Assembly: GCA_023393755.1 (NCBI GenBank)
Contig: JAEXCA010000104.1
Coordinates: 1-13,499, forward strand
Length of the DNA: 13,499 bases
Origin: Actinomycetes bacterium
Lineage (GTDB): Bacteria > Actinomycetota > Actinomycetes > Propionibacteriales > Propionibacteriaceae
Direction: 5' to 3'
In this document: one piece after another, positions 1 through 7,491 of the stretch
Position numbering within the stretch: position 1 is the first letter of the stretch
Layout: every line of letters begins with the position of its first letter
The notes under the pieces: generated by a model
The model's database searches: none
Told to the model about the DNA's origin: nothing
The model's input: the letters and a program-made list of their open reading frames with translations, nothing else
Translations under genes and position numbers: made by a program

Positions 1-67
1 GGACGGTGCCCCGGGCCACGCCGGTCAGGGGGACCGTTCCCCGGCCCGGAGCGGAGGAACCTCGTGA
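1..67 (+). CDS. possible 3' end of an unidentified upstream gene
   Basis: In frame 2 the sequence is open from the window edge to a TGA at 65-67, giving a 21-residue tail rich in Gly, Ser and Arg. This TGA overlaps the GTG start of aroK as GTGA, the overlap type also seen twice in the exporter operon of this window. That makes an upstream gene translationally coupled to aroK plausible. aroC is a common actinobacterial neighbour of aroK, but the visible residues match nothing I recognise. The other two frames are also open here and third-position GC does not separate them, so this is a weak call. Confidence 0.3.
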   Translation, partial: DGAPGHAGQGDRSPARSGGTS

Positions 68-594
68 TCGTCCTGATCGGCTTCATGGGGGCCGGCAAGA
101 CCACCGTCGGCCGCGCCCTGGCGCACCGGCTGGCTCGCCCGTTCGTGGACAGCGACGAGGTGATCGAGCAGGCCACCGGGCTCTCCATCGCCGACCTCTT
201 CGAGGGCTACGGCGAGGCGGGCTTCCGGGAGCTCGAGGCCCGGGTGATCGCCGACCAGCTGACCGGGCCGCCGGTCGTCCTGGCGCTGGGGGGTGGGGCG
301 GTGACCACCCTGTCGGTACGGGAGGAACTGGCCGGTCACCAGGTCGTCCTGCTCGACATCAGCCTGGCCGACGCGCTCAGCCGGATCGGCGGCGACCCGA
401 GCCGTCCGATGCTGCAACGGCCCGACCTGGCCGAGATCTTCGCCGCCCGGGAGGAGCTCTACCGCGAGGTGGCGACGCTCCGGGTGCCGGTGGCCGGGCG
501 TTCGGTGGCCGAACTGGTCGAGGTGGTGGTGGCCGGCCTGGCCGATCCCTCGGCGGTACCGCTGGACCCCGAGCCGTCCGACGCGGGAGAGTAG
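64..594 (+). CDS. aroK: shikimate kinase
   Basis: Cytoplasmic enzyme that phosphorylates shikimate to shikimate 3-phosphate with ATP, the fifth step of the shikimate pathway. The 176-residue protein has the usual family length. Visible motifs are the Walker A GFMGAGKT at residues 6-13, the shikimate-binding acidic pair in DSDE (29-32), Arg in FRELE (near 55), the GGGA turn (76-79), the LID-region arginine in SRPML (near 114) and a C-terminal LYREVATLRV helix with Arg140. The GTG start at 64 is preceded by GGAGG at 53-57 with 6-nt spacing, and translation begins exactly where the motif-containing N-terminus is expected. It lies 82 nt before aroQ on the same strand. In many actinobacteria aroB sits between the two; here it does not. 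Function is secure; the identity of the upstream coupled gene is not. Confidence 0.95.
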   Translation: MIVLIGFMGAGKTTVGRALAHRLARPFVDSDEVIEQATGLSIADLFEGYGEAGFRELEARVIADQLTGPPVVLALGGGAVTTLSVREELAGHQVVLLDISLADALSRIGGDPSRPMLQRPDLAEIFAAREELYREVATLRVPVAGRSVAELVEVVVAGLADPSAVPLDPEPSDAGE

Positions 595-602
595 ACCAAC
601 GA

Positions 603-619
603 AGCCCGAGGGCCGGGCT
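603..619. other. hairpin in the aroK-aroQ spacer
   Basis: AGCCCG (603-608) and CGGGCT (614-619) form a perfect 6-bp stem around a 5-nt loop. It lies 8 nt after the aroK stop and 58 nt before the aroQ start. A second short palindrome, CTCGGCCGAG, follows at 626-635. There is no T tract, so this could be an mRNA processing or attenuation structure or nothing functional. Confidence 0.4.
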
Positions 620-676
620 GGACAGCTCGGCCGAGGGCAAGGCTGGTCTTGACGAGTGAAGCGAGGAACAGGCCCC

Positions 677-1141
677 ATGGACGTCCTGGTGATCAACGGC
701 CCCAACCTCAACACCCTGGGCACCCGCGAGCCCGAGGTCTACGGCTACACCACGCTGCCCGAGATCGAAGCCGCCCTGATCGCCCAGGGAGCCGCCGCCG
801 GGCTCAGCGTGGACACCTTCCAGAGCAACCACGAGGGCGCGATCATCGACCGGCTGCACGAGGCCCGGAACGACGGCACCCGCTACGTCATCATCAACCC
901 CGGCGCGTTCACCCACACCTCCATCGCGCTACGGGACGCCCTGGCCGCGGTCGCGCTGCCGTTCATCGAGATCCACATCTCGAACATCCACGCCCGTGAG
1001 GAGTTCCGGCAGCACTCCTACCTCAGCGGCCTGGCATCGGGGGTTCTGGTCGGTCTCGGCACCCACGGCTACCACCTCGCGATGGACTACGTGATCCAGC
1101 AGCTCGCCGACAACGCCGGCGAGCAACCAGCCCTCACCTGA
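677..1141 (+). CDS. aroQ: type II 3-dehydroquinate dehydratase
   Basis: Catalyses trans-dehydration of 3-dehydroquinate to 3-dehydroshikimate, the third shikimate-pathway step, as a dodecameric cytoplasmic enzyme in the known family. The 154-residue protein begins MDVLVINGPNLN, the typical type II N-terminus. It shows the flexible catalytic loop LGTREPEVYG (Arg17, Tyr22), the substrate-binding NPGAFTHTS block (Asn74, His80), EIHISN (near 98-103) and Arg111 in EEFRQHSYLS. The ATG at 677 has AGGA at 664-667 with 9-nt spacing. An in-frame GTG at 656 would add seven residues ahead of the conserved N-terminus and lacks a good ribosome-binding site, so it was not chosen. It is probably co-transcribed with aroK. 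Confidence 0.95.
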   Translation: MDVLVINGPNLNTLGTREPEVYGYTTLPEIEAALIAQGAAAGLSVDTFQSNHEGAIIDRLHEARNDGTRYVIINPGAFTHTSIALRDALAAVALPFIEIHISNIHAREEFRQHSYLSGLASGVLVGLGTHGYHLAMDYVIQQLADNAGEQPALT

Positions 1142-1229
1142 CCCGCGACCGAGGCCCGCCGGCCCTCCCACGTCCCCTGGTCAAACCACCCGTCGGCCCG
1201 CCACTCCCGTGCCGGCGCCACCTGAGCGT

Positions 1230-1280
1230 CGAGGGCCAGGCCGCTGGGGCGGGCCCCCTCGGCGCGATGGGCGGCCCTCG
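1230..1280. terminator. strong GC-rich stem-loop region, possible terminator after aroQ
   Basis: CGAGGGCC (1230-1237) and GGCCCTCG (1273-1280) are a perfect 8-bp inverted repeat. Inside it GGCCGC (1239-1244) can pair with GCGGCC (1271-1276), and GGGG/CCCC at 1246-1257 can form an inner hairpin. No T tract follows, so an intrinsic terminator is uncertain. The remainder of the 232-nt aroQ to hydrolase spacer holds the hydrolase promoter and nothing else I can support. Confidence 0.3.
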
Positions 1281-1337
1281 CTGTGCGAGAGGGACGGCGG
1301 GTCGGGAGGAGGGGAGGGGACGGACGGGGTGAGGGGC

Positions 1338-1366
1338 TTCAGGATCGGTGGGGTCCGGCCTACGCT
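1338..1366 (+). promoter_or_regulatory. promoter of the MBL-fold hydrolase, probably leaderless
   Basis: TTCAGG (1338-1343), 17 nt, then TACGCT (1361-1366) resemble sigma-A -35 and -10 boxes. The ATG at 1374 follows the -10 box by 7 nt, so the predicted transcription start coincides with the start codon. There is no separate Shine-Dalgarno sequence. Confidence 0.55.
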
Positions 1367-1373
1367 GCAAGGC

Positions 1374-2018
1374 ATGCAGATCACGCACCTGGGGCACTCG
1401 GCCGTTCTCGTGGAGGTGGCCGATCGCCGGATCCTGTTCGATCCGGGCAACTTCTCCGAGGCCTGGCACGGGCTGACCGGCCTGGACGCGATCCTGGTCA
1501 CCCACCAGCACCCCGATCACGTCGATCCCGGCCAGGCTCCGGCGCTGGTCGCGGCCAATCCGTCGGCCGCGGTGTACGTCGAGCCGCAGGTGCTGGAGGT
1601 GGTCGATCTGCCCGGCGCCCGTCCGCTGGCGGCCGACACCGCGATCGACCTCGGCTCGGGAATCCGGGTGGCCGCGGTGGGCGGGCTGCACGCGGTGATC
1701 CACGCCGACATCCCGCGGATCGGCAACGTCGGGCTGGTGCTGACCGCGCCGGGCGAGCCCACCTTCTTCCACCCCGGCGACAGCCTGGCGACGGTTCCGT
1801 CCGGCGTGGACGTGGTCGCGATCCCGGCCTACGGCCCCTGGGCGGCGATGAAGGAGACGAGCGACTTCGTCCGCGCCGTCGGGGCTCCCCACGGGTTCCT
1901 GATCCACGAGGGCCTGCTCGGCCCGCGCGGCTGGGCGCTGGCCTTCGGCCGGCTGGGCGAGATGGGTCCGGCCCCCCTGGTCGACCTGCGGGACGGGACG
2001 CCCTGGCAGCCGGCCTGA
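1374..2018 (+). CDS. MBL-fold metal-dependent hydrolase (UlaG/UPF0173-like)
   Basis: A 214-residue cytoplasmic protein of the metallo-beta-lactamase fold; the substrate is unknown. Metal-binding motifs are all present: THQHPDH at 43-49 (His44, His46, Asp48, His49), a histidine in GGLHAVIH (103-110), HPGDS at 133-137 (His133, Asp136) and a C-terminal IHEG (His178). The N-terminal MQITHLGHSAVLVE strand is typical of the small UlaG-like subgroup, which acts on diverse phosphoester, lactone or amide bonds. No signal peptide or added domain is seen. The ATG at 1374 is preferred because the family N-terminus starts there and a leaderless promoter points at it; upstream in-frame codons from 1209 encode only low-complexity Gly/Arg/Pro sequence. 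The gene stands alone, convergent with the kinase, so context does not suggest a substrate. Confidence 0.85.
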   Translation: MQITHLGHSAVLVEVADRRILFDPGNFSEAWHGLTGLDAILVTHQHPDHVDPGQAPALVAANPSAAVYVEPQVLEVVDLPGARPLAADTAIDLGSGIRVAAVGGLHAVIHADIPRIGNVGLVLTAPGEPTFFHPGDSLATVPSGVDVVAIPAYGPWAAMKETSDFVRAVGAPHGFLIHEGLLGPRGWALAFGRLGEMGPAPLVDLRDGTPWQPA

Positions 2019-2075
2019 CGATCAGCTTCGCCGGTCGTCCTGGTGACGCCGGAGGACTTCAGCAGAGGCAGAGAT

Positions 2076-2091
2076 CCCTGCCCGTGCGGGG
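2076..2091. terminator. hairpin between convergent hydrolase and kinase genes
   Basis: CCCTGC (2076-2081) pairs with GCGGGG (2086-2091), with one T-G wobble, around a CCGT tetraloop. It lies in the 105-bp spacer between two convergent stop codons and could serve either strand. There is no T tract on either side. Confidence 0.35.
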
Positions 2092-2123
2092 GAACGGGGT
2101 GACTGTCGAACGACGCTGCGGCG

Positions 2124-4151
<2,028 letters not shown>

Positions 4152-4199
4152 GTCGGCTCCGGACCAGTCGGGGAAGTAGGCCGTCCAGACCTGTCGGCC

Positions 4200-4205
4200 A
4201 TTGTA
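4200..4205 (-). promoter_or_regulatory. -10 element of the pknL promoter
   Basis: The minus strand reads TACAAT here, a close match to the sigma-A -10 consensus. Transcription would start near 4193, leaving a leader of about 40 nt with the GGAG ribosome-binding site at 4157-4160. No convincing -35 hexamer lies 16-18 nt upstream. Confidence 0.5.
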
Positions 4206-4340
4206 GGAGCCGGCTTCAAGGATCGGCCGAGGGGCGCGCCGGGGATTCGTGCGACTCGCAGGATCCGCCGTCGGTCGCACGCTCCGACGGGGGCTGCCCT
4301 CACCTCCGGCCGCCCCTCGTCCGTCGATGGCCCCCGTGGT

Positions 4341-4376
4341 CGTCGAGGGCCTGTGCCTCGGCGGTGGCCCTCGACG
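4341..4376. repeat. 11-bp perfect inverted repeat, 14-nt loop
   Basis: CGTCGAGGGCC (4341-4351) and GGCCCTCGACG (4366-4376) are exact reverse complements. Partial copies flank it: CGTCGATGGCC at 4322-4332 and GGCCCTCGA at 4385-4393. A 12-nt version, GCGTCGAGGGCC, also occurs at 1226-1237 in another intergenic region. It could be an operator, a dispersed intergenic palindrome, or a transcription structure. Confidence 0.6.
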
Positions 4377-4497
4377 GTAGGTGAGGCCCTCGATGACTCA
4401 GGGACCGGGTCGGACGGGTCGGGGCGCACGGCGGCGGGCCCGATGGCGATGGGCGGGACGGCGGCCGGTTGGACGGCGGACGCGGGTCGGTGGGCTC

Positions 4498-4526
4498 TTG
4501 GCCCGGCCCGCCGCCGTCCCTAGAGT
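4498..4526 (+). promoter_or_regulatory. promoter of the ThiE-like gene, probably leaderless
   Basis: TTGGCC (4498-4503), 17 nt, then TAGAGT (4521-4526). The GTG start codon at 4533 follows the -10 box by 6 nt, so initiation at or beside the start codon is expected. There is no Shine-Dalgarno sequence. Confidence 0.6.
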
Positions 4527-4532
4527 GGGCCC

Positions 4533-5234
4533 GTGACTGTACTGATGGGCATTGCCACCCGGCTGCGGCTCGCTCGGCTGCTGCTGATCACCGACCTGCG
4601 TCCGGACGATCTGGCCGGCTTCGTGGCCGCGACGGTTTCGGCCGGCGTGGACATCGTGCAACTGCGCGATCCGAAGGCCGACCCGGCGCACCTGGCGGAG
4701 GGCTTCGCGACCGCGCGGACCAACCTCACCAACCGCGACGCCCTGCTCGGGCTGTACGACGCCCTCGAACTCGCCCATGAGGCGAACGCCGACCTGTTGC
4801 AGCTCTCCGAGCGCGGTGTGGTGAGCGAACAGGCGCGGGCCGGCGTCCATCAGTGGGCGGTGCTGGGACGTTCCTGCCATTCCCGCCGCCAGGTGGACGC
4901 GGCGCTGGCCGACCCCGAGGTCAACTTCCTCACCGTCGGCCCGGTGGAGGGCGGCATGTTCGGAGTTGGCGGGCTCGATCTGGTCGAGTACGCGGCGTCG
5001 GTGGCGCCGGCGTCCGATCCGTCGGCGAAGCCGTGGTTCGCGGTGGGCGGTGTCACGCTGGAGAACCTGGACGGGGTCCTCGCCGCCGGTGCCCGCCGGA
5101 TCGCGGTCTCCCGCGCGATCACCGGCGCGGAGAACCCCGCCGAAGCCGCCGCTGCGCTGAAGTCCCGGCTGGTCCGGGCCTGGAAGGACGACCCCGGCAT
5201 GGAGCAGGTGATCTTCGGCGCGTTCCGTCCCTGA
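4533..5234 (+). CDS. ThiE/TenI-fold protein with altered active site
   Basis: A 233-residue TIM-barrel protein of the thiamine phosphate synthase family. ThiE joins HMP-pyrophosphate to thiazole phosphate; TenI relatives aromatise the thiazole. Family strands are clear: LLLITD (near 16-21), VQLRDPK (42-48, Arg45), GRSCHS (112-117), TVGPVEGG (134-141), FAVGGV (169-174) and IAVSRAI (190-196). However, the usual NDR motif aligns with LYDAL, DGVHLGQ with DLLQLSE, and the Thr-x-Thr-Lys phosphate loop with EGGMF. These are key substrate-binding positions in ThiE. GRSCHS, with His116, is closer to the GRSVHS of Bacillus TenI. Automatic annotation would probably say thiE; a TenI-like or diverged role is a real alternative. 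The GTG start at 4533 is set by the leaderless promoter and by the first barrel strand. No thiO, thiS or thiG is next to it, although in streptomycetes such genes lie near metF. Confidence 0.75.
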   Translation: MTVLMGIATRLRLARLLLITDLRPDDLAGFVAATVSAGVDIVQLRDPKADPAHLAEGFATARTNLTNRDALLGLYDALELAHEANADLLQLSERGVVSEQARAGVHQWAVLGRSCHSRRQVDAALADPEVNFLTVGPVEGGMFGVGGLDLVEYAASVAPASDPSAKPWFAVGGVTLENLDGVLAAGARRIAVSRAITGAENPAEAAAALKSRLVRAWKDDPGMEQVIFGAFRP

Positions 5235-5250
5235 TCGGCGGGTGATCAGG
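5230..5250. terminator. bidirectional hairpin containing both convergent stop codons
   Basis: CCTGATC (5230-5236) and GATCAGG (5244-5250) form a perfect 7-bp stem around ggcgggt. The TGA of the ThiE-like gene (5232-5234) lies in the left arm, and the TGA of idsA (TCA at 5246-5248) in the right arm. The two genes are only 11 bp apart, so this is the only space for a terminator. No T tract follows on either strand. Confidence 0.5.
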
Positions 5251-6346
5251 AGGAGCGGTCGGCGGCGGCGTGGGCCAGGTTGGTCAGGGCCTGCCGGGCC
5301 TCGTCCGTGATCGGCGCGGTGGCGAGGCCGGCGACGGCTGCGGCGGTGGTGTCGGCGATCTCGGCCTCGACCGTCGCCAGCGCGCCGGAACCGGTGATGA
5401 TCCGACGGGCCTGGGAGACCTCGGCGTCGGTGAGGTCGCGGCGTCCGGCCAGCCCGGCCAGCACGGTCGCCTCCTGCTCGCCGGCCAGGTGGAGGGCGTG
5501 GGCCAGCAGCGCGGTCAGCTTGCCCTCGCGCAGGTCGTCCCCGGCCGGCTTGCCGGTGACCTCGGCGTCGCCGAAGACGCCGAGGACGTCGTCGCGCAAC
5601 TGGAAGGCGCGACCGACCGCCGAGCCGTAGCCGCCCAGGGCGGCCAGCGCCTCGGCTGAGCCGCCGGCCAGGGAGGCGCCGATCTGCAGCGGCCGGATCA
5701 CGGTGTAGCGGGCGGTCTTGTACTCCAGCACCTGCCGGACCTGGGCGAGCACCTGCTCGGGCGAGCGGCGGGCGTCCAGCGCCGGACGGGCCTGGGCGAG
5801 GATGTCGAGGAACTGGCCGGTGGTCACCTCGGTGAGCACCGCCTCCATCACCGGCATCGCCCGCTCGATCGCCTCCGCCGGCAGCCCGGACCGCCGGAAC
5901 AGCTCCTGCGACCAGACCAGCAGCAGGTCGCCGAGCAGGATGGCGCCACCGCGTCCGAACGCCTCGGCGTCGCCGCGCAGGCCGTGACCGGCGTGCAGGG
6001 CGGCGAACTGGCGGTGCGCGGACGGCTGGCCACGACGGGTGTCGGAGGCGTCCATCACGTCGTCGTGCAGCAGTGCGCTGACGTGCAGGACGTCCAGGCT
6101 GGCGGCGGCGCGGACCAGTGCCGCCGGATCGGACGGGACGCCGGCCACCGCGATCCAGCCCCAGGCGCAGAAGGCCGGACGCAGGCGCTTCCCACCCGCG
6201 GTGAAGCTCGCCGCCAGGTCGGCCAGCGGAGCCGCTCCCTGCCCGATCCCGGCCAGCACCTCGCGCTGCGACTCCAGGAAGCCGGTGATCGCCTCGGCGA
6301 CCGCCGTCAGGAACTCGTCGGAGACCGGACGCTCGGGATGGAACAT
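5246..6346 (-). CDS. idsA: trans-polyprenyl diphosphate synthase
   Basis: Cytoplasmic head-to-tail prenyltransferase that extends allylic diphosphates with isopentenyl diphosphate. The 366-residue protein has GKRLRP (52-57), the first aspartate-rich motif DDVMD (95-99), Arg104-Arg105, Lys210-Thr211, FQLRDD and a second motif DDVLG (252-256, DDxxG rather than DDxxD). The DDxxG form with GVFGDAEVTGKPAGDDLREGKLTAL nearby is typical of actinobacterial geranylgeranyl or longer-chain synthases. Small residues Ser90 and Ala91 before the first motif allow products of C20 or longer, but exact chain length cannot be read from sequence. The ATG at 6346 is fixed by a -10 box 6 nt upstream. It lies 30 nt downstream of metF on the same strand yet has its own promoter box. 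Likely role: precursor for menaquinone, carotenoid or polyprenyl carriers. Confidence 0.92.
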   Translation of the reverse strand: MFHPERPVSDEFLTAVAEAITGFLESQREVLAGIGQGAAPLADLAASFTAGGKRLRPAFCAWGWIAVAGVPSDPAALVRAAASLDVLHVSALLHDDVMDASDTRRGQPSAHRQFAALHAGHGLRGDAEAFGRGGAILLGDLLLVWSQELFRRSGLPAEAIERAMPVMEAVLTEVTTGQFLDILAQARPALDARRSPEQVLAQVRQVLEYKTARYTVIRPLQIGASLAGGSAEALAALGGYGSAVGRAFQLRDDVLGVFGDAEVTGKPAGDDLREGKLTALLAHALHLAGEQEATVLAGLAGRRDLTDAEVSQARRIITGSGALATVEAEIADTTAAAVAGLATAPITDEARQALTNLAHAAADRSS

Positions 6347-6352
6347 GGGTCG

Positions 6353-6358
6353 AGCCTA
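6353..6358 (-). promoter_or_regulatory. -10 element of idsA, probably leaderless
   Basis: The minus strand reads TAGGCT, then six bases, then the ATG at 6346. It occupies the 30-bp metF-idsA gap, and any -35 element would overlap the metF stop region. No Shine-Dalgarno sequence is present. Confidence 0.5.
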
Positions 6359-6376
6359 GTGTCAGCCGCCGGTGGC

Positions 6377-7285
6377 TCAGTCCTCCGGCGGGTGCGGGGG
6401 GATGGTGCGCAGGTTGGCCAGGATCTCCGCGGTGGCCTTCGAGCGGTTCAGGGTGAAGAAGTGCAACCCCGGAGCCCCGCCGGCCAGCAGCCGGTCGCAG
6501 AAGGCGGTGGCGAACTCCAGCCCCACCGCGCGGACCGCGGCGGGGTCGTCGGCCACGGCGTGCAGCGCGTCGACCAGCGAGGCTGGCAGCGGGGCGCCGG
6601 AGAAGGTGGCGAACCGCTCGATCTGAGCCAGGTTGGTCACCGGCTGGATGCCGGCCAGGATCGGCAGCCGGCAGCCCAGGGCGCGCACCCGGTCGACCAG
6701 CCGGAAGTAGGCGTCGGTGGAGAAGAACAGCTGGGTGATCGCGAAGGAGGCGCCGGCGGCCTCCTTCTCCAGCAGGATCCGGGCGTCGAGATCGACGTCC
6801 TTGCGATCGGCGTGGGCGTCGGGGAAAGCCCCCACGCCGACGCAGAAATCGCCGGCCGACTTCACCAGCCGAACCAGTTCGGTGGCGTTCCCCAGCCCCT
6901 CGGGGTGGGGCTGCCAGGGCGCGGTCGGACCCCCCGGCGGATCGCCCCGGACGGCCAGGATGTGCCGGATCCCGGCGTCGGCGTAGGCCGCGATCGCTCC
7001 TTCGACCTCCGCCCGCGACTGGCTCACGCAGGTGAGGTGGCCCATGGTGCGGAACCCGGCCTGGGTGGTGATCGTCCGGGTGGCGGCCAGGGTACGGCCG
7101 CGGGTGGAGCCGCTGGCCCCGTAGGTGACCGACACGAAGTCGGGCCGCAGCGGCTCGAGTTCCTGCACGGCGCGGGTCAGCTGTTCCTGACCGGCCTCGT
7201 CCCTGGGCGGGAAGAACTCGAACGACATGGTCGGACGCTCGCCGGCCGCCAGCAGCTCGGCGATGGTGGGGGAGAGGTCGGGCAC
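6377..7285 (-). CDS. metF: 5,10-methylenetetrahydrofolate reductase
   Basis: FAD enzyme that reduces 5,10-methylene-THF to 5-methyl-THF for methionine synthesis. The 302-residue length is typical. Motifs are SFEFFPPR (21-28, with the catalytic Glu23), SVTYGASGS (52-60), GHLTCV (82-87), HILAVRGDPP (108-117, Asp115), FCVGVGAFPDAH (147-158), EKEAAGASFAITQLFF (173-188, Gln185) and a C-terminal LHFFTLNRS. The VGVGAFPDAH stretch departs slightly from the usual YPE-H wording. The GTG start at 7285 follows a TAGTGT box by 6 nt and gives the expected short N-terminus. A mycobacterial homologue at the pknL/idsA locus (Rv2172c) is a divergent MTHFR-like protein, but here all classic active-site residues are present. 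Confidence 0.94.
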   Translation of the reverse strand: MPDLSPTIAELLAAGERPTMSFEFFPPRDEAGQEQLTRAVQELEPLRPDFVSVTYGASGSTRGRTLAATRTITTQAGFRTMGHLTCVSQSRAEVEGAIAAYADAGIRHILAVRGDPPGGPTAPWQPHPEGLGNATELVRLVKSAGDFCVGVGAFPDAHADRKDVDLDARILLEKEAAGASFAITQLFFSTDAYFRLVDRVRALGCRLPILAGIQPVTNLAQIERFATFSGAPLPASLVDALHAVADDPAAVRAVGLEFATAFCDRLLAGGAPGLHFFTLNRSKATAEILANLRTIPPHPPED

Positions 7286-7291
7286 GGAGTC

Positions 7292-7297
7292 ACACTA
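7292..7297 (-). promoter_or_regulatory. -10 element of metF, probably leaderless
   Basis: The minus strand reads TAGTGT, followed by six bases and the GTG start at 7285. No -35 match lies 17-18 nt upstream and there is no Shine-Dalgarno sequence. A transcript starting at the GTG is the simplest reading. Confidence 0.5.
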
Positions 7298-7459
7298 ACG
7301 CCGGACCCGGGGCAGCCCGGCGGCGACCGTCCGCTGCGAGACTCGGGATCCGCCAGAGCCGCTGACTTCTTTCCCGCGAAGGGGACCGGCCGGCGTGCGA
7401 GCGGACGAAGGGACGGCCCACCGGTCGTGGCGAGGTCCCGTGACCAGGTGGGACGGGAA

Positions 7460-7478
7460 CCCCTCGACAAGCTCGGGG
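7460..7478. repeat. REP-like palindrome downstream of helD
   Basis: CCCCTCGACAAGCTCGGGG can fold as CCTCGA/TCGGGG (one T-G wobble) around CAAGC. On the minus strand it lies 13 nt after the helD stop. Read through in the minus frame it gives VPELVEG, a peptide I recall as a common translation artefact of a dispersed extragenic palindrome in GC-rich genomes. A second stem, GTCCC (7435-7439) with GGGAC (7450-7454), sits beside it. It may also end helD transcription. The rest of the 206-bp metF-helD spacer shows only the metF promoter. Confidence 0.5.
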
Positions 7479-7491
7479 ACCGCCGTCCGCC

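Larger units (their letters stand above)
4152..4532. other. 381-bp divergent spacer between pknL and the ThiE-like gene
   Basis: It contains the kinase promoter and ribosome-binding site at its left end, the ThiE-like promoter at its right end, and an 11-bp inverted repeat in the middle. Open frames across it are Arg/Gly/Pro-rich and carry no recognisable motif. I see no RNA gene or small CDS that can be supported. At this locus some actinobacteria have a DNA-binding gene (the Rv2175c type) beside pknL; it is absent here. Confidence 0.6.

Noticed and set aside
4152..4280. longer start for the kinase at 4280
   Set aside because: It would place the TACAAT promoter inside the gene and add low-complexity residues; GGAG is only 1 nt from that GTG.
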